DNA of 64,000 nucleotides from contig CATKHK010000005.1 in assembly GCA_949751835.1 (NCBI GenBank), positions 248,001-312,000 on the forward strand, read 5' to 3'. This DNA is from Blepharisma japonicum (Eukaryota; Ciliophora; Heterotrichea; Heterotrichida; Blepharismidae). Each line of letters opens with the position of its first letter. The stretch's first letter is position 1. The notes under the pieces are model-generated. The model was given only the letters and a program-made list of their open reading frames with translations. It did not search any database and was not told where the DNA came from. Below, piece by piece: positions 46,644 to 59,393 of this stretch. Position numbers and translations under genes: made by a program.

Positions 46644-47777
46644 TTATTTTTTCCCTCTTTTCCTTGTAGTTTTTGTCTCTGGCTTCTTTTTAGCTAAAGT
46701 AATATCATCTGATAATTTTCGTTTTACTATAGGTTTCCCAAAGAAATGCTCTAATATCAACTGCTTTGGACTCTCTCTTAATTTTTTTAATTTTAAAACT
46801 GCATCATCTACTCTTCCTTGAGCAAATCCTTTTCCTTGAACTAAGAATTCTTTTAGTCCTATTTCATCTGGCCCACTCCAATGAAGTTCTATTTCCTCAT
46901 TATTTTTCACTTTTGGATTTAAAAACAGCTCCCTTGCTCCTTCATAATTAAAATTTTCAGGGATTTTATATTTTTTATTTTCTTTTATAAACTCTAAAAC
47001 GTTTTCAATCCTTTTACAATCCTTAATTAATTTATAAGCAGAAACTGGACCAACTCCTTCAATATGTTCTGTATAATCACATCCTAATAAAATACACATA
47101 TCCACAAATTCACTATGACTTAATCCTAACCCATTTAGCATCTCTTCATAGCAAATTTCTGTTAAAGGTTCCTTTTTCAAGTTAAATCCTCTTAATAAAT
47201 ATGGGGCTCCAAAAACAAGAGAATCCATATCTTCCGTTGCTACAACAGAAGCATGTCCGCTTTTTACTAATTGAGCACACTCAGCTTCAGCCTCTCCTGG
47301 AGCAATAATTATTGGTAATCCCATAAGATTTAATAGTTTAATTGCATCATTTATCATACTTTCAGATATTCTTATGCTCCTCATTCTGAATTTTAATGCC
47401 TCTTCTTGCTTTTGCTCTTCAACAGCTTGCTTCATTAGGATTTCTGCTTCGGATTTTGCTTGCTGTCTTTTGGAAATCGTCTGAAGCTTTAAATTAGGAG
47501 GCTCTCCATCAAATACTCATATAGGTTTTATTTGATTTTCTAGAAGCATAAGGGTACGGTTTAAGAGACCGAGAAGATGTGCTGTAGGATTTCCTTCATG
47601 ATCGGTAAGTGTGCCAAGCCCAGATTTTGTGCTGAACTGTGTTGCAATTAAAAATTGATATAAAGCCATAGAGGCATCACATGCAACGATTTGGCCAGAA
47701 AATCGAGACAAGGGTAGTTTGTAAACAGATCCTGGAGCTTTATCATTGATAAGCTGCATAAGTTGTTTTATTCCCAT
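46644..47777 (-). CDS. FEN1: Flap endonuclease 1
   Basis: 377 residues with Trp-TGA at 47517-47519 (PIWVFDGEPP). FEN1 cuts 5' flaps during Okazaki-fragment processing and long-patch repair. The start MGIKQLMQLI matches the family, in which the N-terminus forms part of the active site. Metal ligands are visible: ACDAS near 34, VFDG near 88, GEAEAECA near 160, TEDMDS near 182, GCDYTEHIEGVGP near 235 (helix-hairpin-helix). The C-terminal PCNA-binding box QLILEHFF is followed by a basic tail (KRKL, KKKPETKTTRKRGKK) as in other eukaryotes. Length matches animal and yeast FEN1 (380). Confidence 0.95.
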
Positions 47778-48083
47778 GTCAGAAAATTATAAATAATGAT
47801 AAAATGCATTTAAGTAATAGATCATAATAATTGAGTAAAGAAAACATAATCAATTATCTCCATAAAGTTCACTCTCTTTTATACTAGCATAAAATTCTTT
47901 TATCATCATTTTTGAATAAGATTGTATAGCTAATAACCTCGTAAGAATATGCTTCGTTAACTTTGTATTTTTTTGAAAATCATTCCTGGCAATCATTGTG
48001 TTAATAAAGAATGATATCTATGTTGATATGCTTCTTTATCTATTCATTTTTCAATTTTAATTTTTATAATCTCTTGTGATTAA
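47778..48083. promoter_or_regulatory. Divergent promoter region between FEN1 and Rab genes
   Basis: 306 AT-rich bases between two divergent start codons; no specific motif identified. Confidence 0.35.
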
Positions 48084-48689
48084 ATGGAAGAAATCCCAAC
48101 ATTAAAGATTCTTACATTAGGGGATGCTAGTGTTGGTAAAACTTGTATTCTTCTCCGATTCTCTGAGGACGAATTTCCTACAGTAACAATGCCAACTATT
48201 GGAATTGAATATAAAACAAAGATTGTTCAAGTCCAAGGAAACCAAGTTAAGTTGCAGGTATGGGACACAGCAGGACAAGAACGTTATCATCGTACATTGG
48301 CAAGCACTTTTTATCGTCGTGCAAATGGAATTGTGCTTGTTTTTGATCTGACTGATCGAAATTCCTTAGACCATGTTGAAAATTGGATGAAACAAATAAG
48401 ACAGAAAGCTGATCCCAAAGTTGCAATTATTTTAGTCGGAAATAAAATGGACTTATATGACCAAACAACTTTTCCTGATGGGAAAACACTTGCTGATTCA
48501 TATGGAATTCCGTTTTTTATGGTCAGTGCTAAGACTGGCAAAAATATTGCAGAAGTTTATAATACTCTTTCAGATATGATTGTGAAACAAGATCCTACTG
48601 TATTACAAGGAAATAATTCAACACCTGCAACTGTTCAGGTTAGAACACTTCCTGCAGTTCCAAAGAAAGAAAATATGTGCTGCAAATAA
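48084..48689 (+). CDS. Rab-family small GTPase
   Basis: 201 residues. All nucleotide-binding boxes are present: GDASVGKT (P-loop, near 14), TIGIEYKTK (switch I), WDTAGQERY (switch II, near 61), NKMD (near 118) and SAK (near 147). The C-terminus ends MCCK, giving a double-Cys prenylation site typical of Rabs. The sequence before switch I (SEDEFPTVTMPTIGIEYK) is closest in style to the Rab1/Rab8/Rab18 group, but I cannot place it safely. It is expected to direct vesicle traffic. No TGA codons are needed. Confidence 0.92.
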   Translation: MEEIPTLKILTLGDASVGKTCILLRFSEDEFPTVTMPTIGIEYKTKIVQVQGNQVKLQVWDTAGQERYHRTLASTFYRRANGIVLVFDLTDRNSLDHVENWMKQIRQKADPKVAIILVGNKMDLYDQTTFPDGKTLADSYGIPFFMVSAKTGKNIAEVYNTLSDMIVKQDPTVLQGNNSTPATVQVRTLPAVPKKENMCCK

Positions 48690-48816
48690 TGATTAAGTTA
48701 TAGATAAAATATTTAATCTATGAAGATTTTTAGAGATTTTCTGTAAAATTAAGATAAAATATTGATAAATCATAAAAGAGCCTTAATATTTAATGCTTAT
48801 GATAGAACAGATATAA

Positions 48817-49452
48817 ATGGAAATAGAAAGCAAAGCTCAAGGATTGAAATTTTATAACAAATTTCAGATAGGTGAATTTCTGATTTGGAGAGTTTTCGAA
48901 AAATATTTTGAAATTAGTGATTATCAAGAAGATGATTTATGCTCAATTGGGACATTAAAATATCAAAACAAAATAAATCATGTCATGCTAACTACTTTAC
49001 CAGGGTTTATATGTATAAACTCAGACTTATTTCCTCCTGTGAATATAAAATTAGATAGGTACATCCTTAAACTCTCAAGAAAAAGTTACACCATAAATGA
49101 GGCACAAAGATTTTCAAAGTTAATCAAAAACGAAAATATTAAGAGTTTGGAAAAATTAATTCTTTTAAGAGAATCAGTTCATCACACGTTTTTATCAAGC
49201 CTTTCAAAGAATATGATAATTCAAATATTCCAATTTTTATCAAATGATGATTTATTAAGAATTCCCCAGATATGTCTTGAATTTTCTATTATAATGAAAG
49301 ACCAGCAAATCTGAAATTGGTTATATATCAATAGGTTTGAAAACACAGGATTTCAAACATCAGTTGTGGATTGGAGAAAAGCGTTTTTCATTGAAGCAAG
49401 AAGGAGATGAGAATTCAGCTGTAAAAAATGAAACATGTATAAGGAAATTTAA
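48817..49452 (+). CDS. F-box protein
   Basis: 211 residues with Trp-TGA at 49312 and two later. The second half has an F-box-like stretch (SSLSKNMIIQIFQFLSNDDL, then IPQICLEFSIIMKDQQIWNW) followed by FFIEARRRWEF, a common end of such proteins. F-box proteins bring substrates to SCF ubiquitin ligases through SKP1. The first 100 residues match no family known to me and may be the substrate-binding part. It follows the Rab gene after 127 bases on the same strand. Confidence 0.75.
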
Positions 49453-49736
49453 GTCTAATTAATATATATCTCAAGCATTAGTAATCCCTTATAAGTTTAT
49501 GGCTAGGGCCCAAATTTCATGAATCCGCCATTTTAATTTATAATTAAAATTTAAAATATTTATTATTAACTAATTTCAAAATGTGTTAATTTTTAAAATT
49601 AAAGAATTTAAAATTCTTTTAAATATATTTTTCCAAATATAAAATCTTCTTTATTTTTAAAATTATGGAAGAATTTATATTTTACTTACCCAAAAATTTT
49701 TGAGAGATCTAAAAGGGGGATATAAATTTTGTCTTT

Positions 49737-51614
49737 ATGTGCGAAATTCCATCTGAGCACTCACCCCATACTCATCCATTTGGGATATCAAGTTCATACT
49801 CTACTTATTACTCTTCTGATTCATATGGCGAATTCCAGTTTCCCACCTCTCACACACATTTTATCGATCAAGTCACCGAGCCGGTCTCATTGGAATTTAA
49901 ATCAGAGTCTACATCTTGTGATGTCTGTCTCGATTCTAATCCAATTTTACTTTTGGAGTGTACCCTCTGCAAAGTTCGTGTCCATTCATCCTGCTATGGA
50001 CTTTTTGAGTATATTGATCCTTGGGTCTGCGAGCGCTGCTTGTGGAAAGTGGTTGGAAAAAATATTTTTCCTTGCAAAATCTGCAATATATCCAAAGGTG
50101 CACTTAAGAAAATGACAAATGGAGATTGAGTCCACGTTGGATGTGTCGATTGATGCAAAAGTTTGAAATTTAATAACCTCAAAAAATCTGAATATATACA
50201 AATTAAAGACCAAGAGAGCAATAAATGCATATTTTGCAATCAAAATTCAGACTCTCTAATAAAATGCGAGGACTGTGAAGACTGATTTCATTTTAAATGT
50301 GGGCAGGTAAATGGAGTGAATTTTATAGATAATAGAGTGAGCTGCAAGAAACATTTAAAGAAAGATAATGAAGAGAAAAAAGGAGAAAAAGGTAAGGGAA
50401 AGGAAGAAGGAATAAAGTATAACATTGTGGAGAATTTGGAGGAAGATACACTTATTGTTGATTATGTAATGCCAAACAAGAAGCAAAAGAAAAAATTGAT
50501 AAAAAAGAGCGGGAAAGACAAAAAGTCAAAAGATAAAAAAATAAAAATCACAGAATCAAATGATGGAGTGCTTACTTTGCATATCAACTCTGAAGATATT
50601 GAAGAAAAAGATGATTCACAAAATAAAGTTAAAAATGAAATTAAAGTTGAAGAGAAAGACGAAAAGAAAAAACAGAAAAGTCAGCCTGAAGCTCCACTTA
50701 TGGTAGATGATAAAGCTGTCAAAGGAGCAGTTCGAAAACCTCTTTCTCTGATAAAAAACAAAGATGCAGAATTCAGAAATCCATTCGACTCATCATCCTT
50801 CAATCTTGGGTCTGAAAAAAGTATAAATTTAATAGAGCCAGCTGCAATTAGAGAGGTTCCTGCAATTCCTCCATCAAAGCTAAGGTATGTAGAACAAAAT
50901 ATATCGAGATTTTTAAAAACAAGTGAAAATGAAAAAAAGGATACTGAGGAAAAAGAACTACAAAAGAAAAATGATTATGAATCTGATATGGATATTTCAA
51001 AGGAAGGGGAATCTGAAAATGAATCTGATGGAAAAGCTGAAAAGGGCACAGATTTAATTCATTATCATAATTTGATTCAAGAAAAACTGAAAAAAGAAGA
51101 AGATCCTTCAATGGATCTCGACATGAGTGATATTCTTGTATATGAATCCAAGGCAGCAGATGATAAAAAATCTAAAAGGAGGAAAGAAAACACTTCAAAT
51201 GAATATACTAAACATAAAAAATTGAAAAAACATAAAAAAATGGCCAAAGAAACAAAAAAGAAATCAGTCATCAGTTCAGAAAAGTCCAAAAACTCACTTA
51301 TTTCTGAGCTGAAGATTGAAGAAGCAATCAATGATCAAAGCAGCAGCCAAATATCTCCTCCACCTCAAGAATTCCTATCAAAAGAAATCCTCTCCTTCAA
51401 AGAACCAATTAAAAAATATGACCCTCTTAATATTCAGGGAAATTTGCAAGAATTAGAAACCAAACTTAAAAGTTTTCTTAGAATTAATGCAGCAATAACC
51501 TTTAATTCCTATTCTTTCTCGAACAATCCAGAGCTTCAAAAAATCTTTCAAACATCTGAAATTTTATATGAGCAAATTCGATCATTTGTAATAGAAAATA
51601 CTGAAAAAGTTTAG
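49737..51614 (+). CDS. PHD/extended-PHD chromatin protein
   Basis: 625 residues with Trp-TGA at 50127, 50151 and 50282. A PHD finger lies at 61-103 (CDVCLDSNPILLLECTLC, HSSCYG, WVCERC). It is followed at 112-205 by an extended PHD with its usual GALKKM and WVHVGC, then CIFCNQ and CEDCEDWFHFKC. This PHD-plus-ePHD pair is the mark of the BRPF/JADE/AF10 group, which reads histone H3 and often serves histone acetyltransferase complexes. From 210 to about 530 the protein is Lys/Glu-rich and probably unfolded, with patches such as KLKKHKKMAKETKKK. The last 80 residues (LQELETKLKSFLRIN) are helical. I see no bromodomain or PWWP domain. Confidence 0.85.
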
Positions 51615-51739
51615 TGATTATACATAATCATTAATTTCAGATAAATTTATTAATAAATTTAATATTTTAATGACTATAATAGAAAGTACTGACATTTTAA
51701 TAAAAATGAAAATAAAAATTCTGATCATTATTATAATAA

Positions 51740-52795
<1,056 letters not shown>

Positions 52796-53072
52796 TTATT
52801 TAACGCTAAAATGGCTAAAGAATCTGAGACTCGAATTTTAGGATTAATTTCTTATATTTTTTTAAACAATAAGTGAATATTATTTCCAGTTTTATTCTAC
52901 GCAAATAAGGCTAAAGCCGACAATAAGCTCTATTTCTTCAATAACTAGCATCATAAATCCAAAATCTCGTTTTAGTAAATTTAATCGAAAAATCCATAAG
53001 AAAATTTTAATTACCTTTGCATCTTTCCAGAAATAGAAATAATAAGTAAATTTGACCTATTTAAAATCATAA

Positions 53073-53753
53073 ATGTCTACCAAACTTCTTGCTGAGGCTA
53101 TTGGGTCATTCTTCCTAGCTTCAACAATCGCGATTACAGACGTCGAGCCTTTCTCAACAGGCGGCACATACTGGTGTGCAATGATCTTTACAGGCTTTGT
53201 ATCAGGAGCTCACTACAACCCAGCAATCACTTTCGCTGTCATGATAAAAGATTGGATGGAAGATAAGCTTGACCAAGTTAAAGTAAAAGAAAACCTCTTA
53301 ATGATGGTTTCTCAATTTATTGGCGCTCTTTTTGGAATCTTGATAGGCTGGGGGATTTCTACAAGGACAATTTACTTTGAAGTTGCAGATGGTTACCAAC
53401 AAACAGAAGGATTTTTCTCTGAATTTATTTTTACTGCAGTTTTGTGCGCAGACTTCATCATGGTTTCGAAGATCACTGATAATATTATGATAGGGTCTTC
53501 TGTAATTGCTATGGCTGTCACATCAGGAGAATGGGCTATAGGGAAAATTTCAAAAGGATGCTTCAACCCTACAATTTGTTTGGCAGCAAATATTGTCAAT
53601 TATGCACATACTGGCTCCAATTTTACAGATACGTGGATTTATATTTTGGCTCCAATGATTGCTGCTATTTTTTCAGGGATGACGGCGAAGATGTTCTTGA
53701 GCGAACTAGATGAGCAGAAAAAGGCTATAGAAGAAAGTGAAGAAAAGAGATAA
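53073..53753 (+). CDS. Aquaporin-like (MIP) channel
   Basis: 226 residues, with six hydrophobic segments. The first half-pore motif is canonical, GAHYNPAITF at about 45-54. The second is GCFNPTICLA at about 163-172, with NPT in place of NPA. The Arg that normally follows the second NPA (NPAR) is replaced by Ile, so the narrow selectivity filter should be more open and less polar than in water-only channels. Transport of water or small neutral solutes is inferred from the family. The tail is short and charged. The gene is convergent with ALG1, 90 bases apart. Confidence 0.83.
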   Translation: MSTKLLAEAIGSFFLASTIAITDVEPFSTGGTYWCAMIFTGFVSGAHYNPAITFAVMIKDWMEDKLDQVKVKENLLMMVSQFIGALFGILIGWGISTRTIYFEVADGYQQTEGFFSEFIFTAVLCADFIMVSKITDNIMIGSSVIAMAVTSGEWAIGKISKGCFNPTICLAANIVNYAHTGSNFTDTWIYILAPMIAAIFSGMTAKMFLSELDEQKKAIEESEEKR

Positions 53754-53843
53754 CTAATTAAGTTCTTATTAGCCAATTTAAACATAAAAGGAATTCAATA
53801 TTGATAAAACACATGAATTTGTATCATATTCTTGGATCATAAT

Positions 53844-55100
53844 CTAAAAGAATAAGTAAGTTATTATTTTTGCTATACAAATTGAAAGAAGAATTCTGAA
53901 TATCCAAGAGCTCACTTTATTTTTTGGCATGCCGCTTAAAACTGGTCTGGCAACTTTTACCCATACTTCTTCTCAGTAATTTCCTTCCCTCTTCTTCATT
54001 AACTCCTCTCTATATTTTTCAAGCAGACTTGGATTTCTTATAAGAAACTCAATTTTTTTTGCTAAATCTTGTGAATTTTTAAAAGTTTCCCCATTTTCTC
54101 CAGAGATTACCAGTTCTTCAATAGTTTCATAATAAAAAGCTAATGCAGGTAAAGCAGCAGCGTGCATGTCTACAACTTTCATAGGAAGATCATATCCACT
54201 CGAAGAAATGTGTAAACAAACCCCTAAATCTGCTTGCTTTAATAGAATAGGGTAATCTTCTGCCTCAAGTCACGCAAAAATGACTGTGGACTTTTTCCAA
54301 GTCTTTTGTGATATTATATTTTTATAATAATCTTTCAATGGACCTTTTCCAGTAATTACAAGTGTAATATATTCAGTCTCAGCTAAAACTGATTCTAGCT
54401 TGTCTAAAGCTGATATCAAAATTGAAAAATCTTCATCTTCTGTGAAACTAGTTGAGCTGACAATTAGAAATCCTCTTACATTTAATTCATCCCTCATATT
54501 TTTTGATGATTCAGCGATATTTCTTCGAGGTTTGTCATATAAAGTTATTGAATTAACGCCCATTGTTTCCTCTAAATGCTTTTTCATCCTATTGCTGACA
54601 CAAAAATTTCCATCCGAAAATTTTCCTAAAATTTTTTCATAGGCATATGCAATTTTCACTATTTTCGAATGTTTTTTAGCTATTTGTAGCAAAGAAAAGC
54701 CATAATTGTGCCAGTCAATGCAAAGCGGGATATTTTTTAATCATGATCCTAAAAGTGCAAGAAAAATTGTAGGAATGCTCGGAGGATTTTGGATCAATAT
54801 AAATTTTGCATTCTTAATTGTTAAAATAACTAGCAAAAGCTGAAACGATTCAATAATGATTCTTAATAAAGCATAAAGTAAAAACAAATACCTTGGCAAT
54901 GATTTTATTTTGTTGAGTATTGATGAGGTTAATGAATGGATCTTCAATTTTTCATTATCGATTAAATCATTTGGAAGTTTTGTCTCATTATATCCTATCA
55001 TGTGCACAATAAAATCAGTAGCTATCAATGATCGGGCATGATTCATCATTCTTGGTGATCTTCCAATGTCTCCTAGCACAATCACAATAGCTGCAGCCAT
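53844..55100 (-). CDS. ALG1: ALG1 beta-1,4-mannosyltransferase
   Basis: 418 residues with Trp-TGA at 54741, 54270 and 53973. ALG1 (GT33) adds the first mannose to dolichol-linked GlcNAc2 on the cytosolic face of the ER during N-glycan precursor assembly. Signature parts: GDIGRSPRMMNHARSL near 9, LIQNPPSIPT near 100, CIDWHNYGFSLL near 127, YEKILGKFSDGNFCVSN, LYDKPRR, SSTSFTEDEDFSILISAL, and the donor-site region GVCLHISSSGYDLPMKVVDM with the conserved acidic residues. A membrane-associated helix near 68-95 fits. It starts 38 bases after the stop of the TMEM184-like gene on the same strand. Confidence 0.93.
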
Positions 55101-55137
55101 ATTCTAATTTAATTACTTATAAATATTATTCTTTAAA

Positions 55138-56091
55138 TTATTGTGATTCGCTTACCAAATTTTCGCGATCTCGGAGCTCTTCGGTAACTTTGCCTGTTGA
55201 TTTAGCTAATAATTCTAACCTATAGTCAGATACTGGGTAAATCATCAGCTGCAAGAAGGTGAAAATAATCATTTCACTACATAAAAGCAAATTGCTAGTC
55301 CAGTTTGTTATATTATCGACACTATCTATGTCGGTACTGATTATTAAATCTTCTGTAGCAAATAAAGTTATTATTAGTGGCTGTATAACAGTAAGCTGTA
55401 TTGCGAATTGAGTGACAGCAAATTTTGAACGAAGATTGAGATACTTCATTTCAGGGATTTTTTTGACAAAGGATGTGAAAAGCAATGTATACGTCATTGC
55501 CAATCCCATGCTTGCCGATTTAGCGATTGTAAGCCAAATTACTCCATTTGACCCATGCTCAATTGAGTAGCTGTTAAACCTCGTAGCTGCAAGAATAATC
55601 GTTATAATGACAACACAAAGCAAAACAAAAATATATTGGTATGCTCCAAATTTAATCCTTCTCATATAGCTTCAAGCTTTAGATTCAGTTGTGATATGAT
55701 ATTTCTCACAGCAGCAAAATGATGCTTTCTCTTGTTTCATTAGTAGTTTTGCTGCCCTTTCATTTGAAAAAACAGCTTGATCTTCCTCGATTGTTAAGCC
55801 TAACATTTTTTCGATGTACGTTATAAAAGCTCATATGTTAAGAGCTCTGTCTGCTGATATTAATGAATCAATAGGAGCTATTTTCGAACCTACGAGAAGG
55901 CATACCCATGATGATCAGCCTATTACAAGCGGAGTCAAAAGTAAAAGACATACTCGTTTCTGAGCTGGTGCATATATAAAATGCTTCCTGTGATGGAGCA
56001 TTTGGAGCAGCACTATGATAGATGAGATAATTAGAATGACTCCCATAACTCCTACTGCTGAGCTCTCACCAAGGCTATCATGGTCAAACAT
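55138..56091 (-). CDS. TMEM184/Ost-alpha-like membrane protein, copy 1
   Basis: 317 residues with Trp-TGA codons near 55672, 55831 and 55918. About seven hydrophobic segments. The region SIEHGSNGVIWLTIAKSASM, then LAMTYTLLF, then KFAVTQFAIQLTVIQPLI is the core of the organic-solute-transporter-alpha/TMEM184 family. A Cys cluster, FCCCEKYH, lies in a cytoplasmic loop. The start MFDHDSLGESSAVGVMGVIL is shared with copy 2 at 58284-59234. The family is linked to steroid or lipid transport in animals; the role in ciliates is unknown. The next gene upstream encodes a Cys-rich surface protein, and this pair is repeated. Confidence 0.82.
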
Positions 56092-56680
56092 TTAAAAAAT
56101 TATACTAAGCAAAATTAACTATCTTAAAATGAACAAATCATTTTAATATTTTTAATAATAAAGGTGCTAACCTTTATAGTAATTCATTGACTTTAATTAG
56201 GCGCTTTAAATATGCTTTATTCAAAAACAAAAGCGCAAATCCTAGCCTTATATACCTAGCAAGATCATTTATTTTGAAGCTAGTTTTATTTAGGCTTTGA
56301 TAATTTACATTCATTGGACAAACGCTTAAACGAATGATAAGTAAATCAGTTCTTTATTATAGGAGAAGTCTAAAGAAGTCTTTTTGTTTATAGTATTTTA
56401 TAGCCTCATACTGCAATACAATTTAATTGAGCGCTAGTACTCTCCTGATTAAAATTTAAGAAAATTATCAATTTAAAAAATGTACTATTGCTTGATTTAA
56501 AACAATGAAATTGATTAATCCTGCAAACTTGCTGGATTAACTCATTTTCATTTAAGCACTGGTGCTGTAAAGTTCATAAGAAATATTCATTTTAAATGCA
56601 AAAATCCGTTTTATTTGTGCCAGCAATAAGATTTTTAGCTTACTTTAATAAAATATGGATACTAAATTTTTTAAATAAGA
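56092..56680. other. Spacer between TMEM184-like copy 1 and the Cys-rich gene
   Basis: 589 AT-rich bases, no gene seen. The matching spacer in the second pair is only about 160 bases. Confidence 0.5.
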
Positions 56681-57853
56681 TTAAATTAGCTCAATAATTA
56701 GCATTGAGAAGACCAAGACAGCTGCTGAACTATCATCATTGTCATCATCTTTGTTATAATTCTCTCTATACATCCAGTATCCTTCTTCAAAAAATGAGCT
56801 CAGCACGCATTGCTCTGTTTTTTGTATAAAAGGATAATAATAGACGCTCACTTGATAATATGAAAGAGCATCATAGTCTTTTTTATTCCAATTAGAATAG
56901 ATGCACCAGCTATCAGTTCTTCTGCCAGTATTACATTTTTTAACATCCGAAGAATGAAGCCATTCTAATAGCTTATTATAATATGTCATGTAAGGATCAT
57001 CTCCATAAAATAAATTGCAATATAAATCATTTCCGGTGGCTGTAAAGGCACATTCGCAGCTATTTTGGCTAATAATACTAAATGGAGGGTCAAAAAAGTC
57101 ATCAGATATTGATGTGCAGGAAGCGCCTTTAGTTGTGCATGCTAATGGAATGCTTCCAGTTGATTTTAGCTGATTTGTGCAAGCAAACGAATTCTTATAC
57201 GTTGCACAATAGGCATATTGGCATAGTAAACTAAAATTGTCAATGCAGCCTGTAATAATTTCATGAGGACGAACTGTCCCATATTTTATGCATCAATTTG
57301 CATTGAAATTTAGACTATCAGTCACATTGCACCCAGCCCCATTTTCGCAGTCATAGTCTTGAAGGCATCCTTTTGAGCCAGCTTTTGTTTGAGGCTGGCA
57401 TTTATTGGAATTACACATGAATCCAGGATTGCATGAAAATGATATAGAGCACTTTTTGCCAGCAGATAATCCTTTACAGACGCCTTTTGTGCATGACAAT
57501 GTTGCGCCAGGATCACAATCATCAGAAGAGTAGCATTTTTCTCCAGGGTAGCTTTGTCCTGTTCTATCAGGAGGAATCGGAAGATTGCATGTGCTATTTT
57601 GTTTTAATGAACTCATACAAATTTTTGAGCTATCACTGCAGGGGCTACAGAAATAAGAATTGCTTGCTTCGTCTCATAGAGCACAAGTGTCTTCTGTGAA
57701 AGAAACATTTTCTGGCTTGCATGTGAATATTGGGCAAGTTGTAATTTCAATGATTTCTGGAGCTATATCGAAATTATTACCTATTTGTAGACCAGTCCCA
57801 AAGCATTGGAAAAATGCCAGAAGAAAAACTTTTTTAATCAGATTAAGAGACAT
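56681..57853 (-). CDS. Secreted Cys-rich protein, intact copy
   Basis: 390 residues with Trp-TGA at about 57675 and 57293. A signal peptide (MSLNLIKKVFLLAFFQCF) is followed by a Cys-rich region (TCPIFTCKP, CYSSDDCDPGATLSCTKGVC, CSISFSCNPGFMCNSNKC, CLQDYDCENGAGC) that looks like Dickkopf/prokineticin-style colipase repeats, and a second less regular Cys region. The last 17 residues are hydrophobic (AAVLVFSMLIIELI) and end the protein, which suits a GPI anchor or short membrane tail. It is probably a cell-surface or secreted protein. No exact family can be given. A decayed copy lies at 59394-60568. Confidence 0.72.
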
Positions 57854-58283
57854 TTATTTATTCACCGAATAAGATCTATATCTTAATATAAACTTATATT
57901 TATAATTTGATGTACTTATAAAATATATAAAAAAGGAATTTCCTATTATAATCAAATAATAGGAAGCGCTTTTTATAAATTATAATAGCTTGAATTAATA
58001 AAAACTAAAAGGTTAGGGTAAAGAGCATGAATTATCTCTATATTAAAAACTTAAAAAATATATGTGAAACCTCTCTCATGATGAATATAGAGCTTTTATC
58101 ATTTAATGCAATTTTTAATCATTATTCATATACCTTAAACAAATGCTTTGAGAGCTAATTCTGCAAGCTTGAAAACCAAGTAATTTTTGTTGCAAATTGG
58201 CTGATGTCAAACATAAAAATTTTAATGATGTATATGATAGTCGCTTATATGATAAAATATTTATAAAAATTAAGTTTAAATTA
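57854..58283. other. Spacer between the two duplicated pairs
   Basis: 430 AT-rich bases without a gene; it contains the promoter of the Cys-rich gene and the 3' end of TMEM184-like copy 2. Confidence 0.5.
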
Positions 58284-59234
58284 TTAAGAAGTCATATCCA
58301 AATTTTGTCGATCATGCAATTCTTCACTTACTTTGGCTGTTGATTTCTCAAGCAATGAGAAATCGTAATCAGATACTGGGTAAATCATGAATTGTAAAAA
58401 AGTAAAAATAATCATTTCGCTGCATAAAAGCAAATTGCTGGTCCAACTTGTTATATTATCCACACTGTCTATATCAGTGCTGATTATTAAATCTTCTGTA
58501 GCAAATAAAGTTATTATTAGTGGCTGTATAACAGTAAGCTGTAATGCAAATTGAGTAACAGCAAATTTCGGTTGGAGCTTTAGGTATCTCATTTCGGGTA
58601 TTTTTTTGACAAAAAACACAAAGAGCAGAGTATAAGTCATAGCCAGCCCCATGCTTGCCGATTTAGCAATTGTAAGCCAAATTACTCCATTTGATCCGTG
58701 CTCAATAGAGTAGCTATTATATCTTGTAGATGCAAGAATTATAGTTATGATAGCAACACAAATCAAAACAAAAATATATTGGTATGCTCCGAATTTAATT
58801 CTTTTGATATACCTACGTGCTCTAGATTCGTTGGTGAAATAAAATTTTTCACAGCAGCAAAATGATGCTTTCTCTTGCTTAATAAGCAGTTGAGACATCT
58901 TTTCCTCTGAAAATACAGCTCGATCACCTTCAATTGTGTAGCCTAGCATTTTTTCGATGTACGTTATGAAAGCTCATATGTTAAGAGCTCTGTCTGCTGA
59001 TATCAATGAGTCAATAGGGGCTATTTTTGAGCCGACTAGAAGGCATACCCATGATGATCAGCCAATTACAAGCGGAGTTAACAGTAAAAGAAAAATTCTT
59101 TTCTGAGCTGGTGGATATAAGAAATGCCTTTTGTGGTGTACCATTTGCATCAGAACTATGATAGATGCGATAATTAGGATAACACCCATGACTCCAACTG
59201 CAGAGCTCTCACCAAGACTATCATGATCAAACAT
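58284..59234 (-). CDS. TMEM184/Ost-alpha-like membrane protein, copy 2
   Basis: 316 residues with Trp-TGA near 58975, 59062 and 59107. It is closely similar to copy 1 along the whole length (SIEHGSNGVIWLTIAKSASM, DLIISTDIDSVDNI, FCCCEKFYF), with most differences in the two soluble tails and in a loop near residue 150. Both copies are intact, whereas only one of the two linked Cys-rich genes is. Confidence 0.82.
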
Positions 59235-59393
59235 TTAACAATTATAATAATTGTTGAATAATCATTAGTTCATATTTTTATCAGAATATTTTTTACATAA
59301 ATTAACATTAAAGTCTAAACCTTAAATTTAGTAATTTTAAATAATTTTTTTCTTAGAAATCAATTTAGATGTTAGTAATCTTCTTAATAAAGA

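Noticed and set aside
50848-51331. Two minus-strand frames opposite the PHD protein
   Set aside because: Shadows of the Lys/Glu-rich region (Phe/Leu-rich on the other strand).
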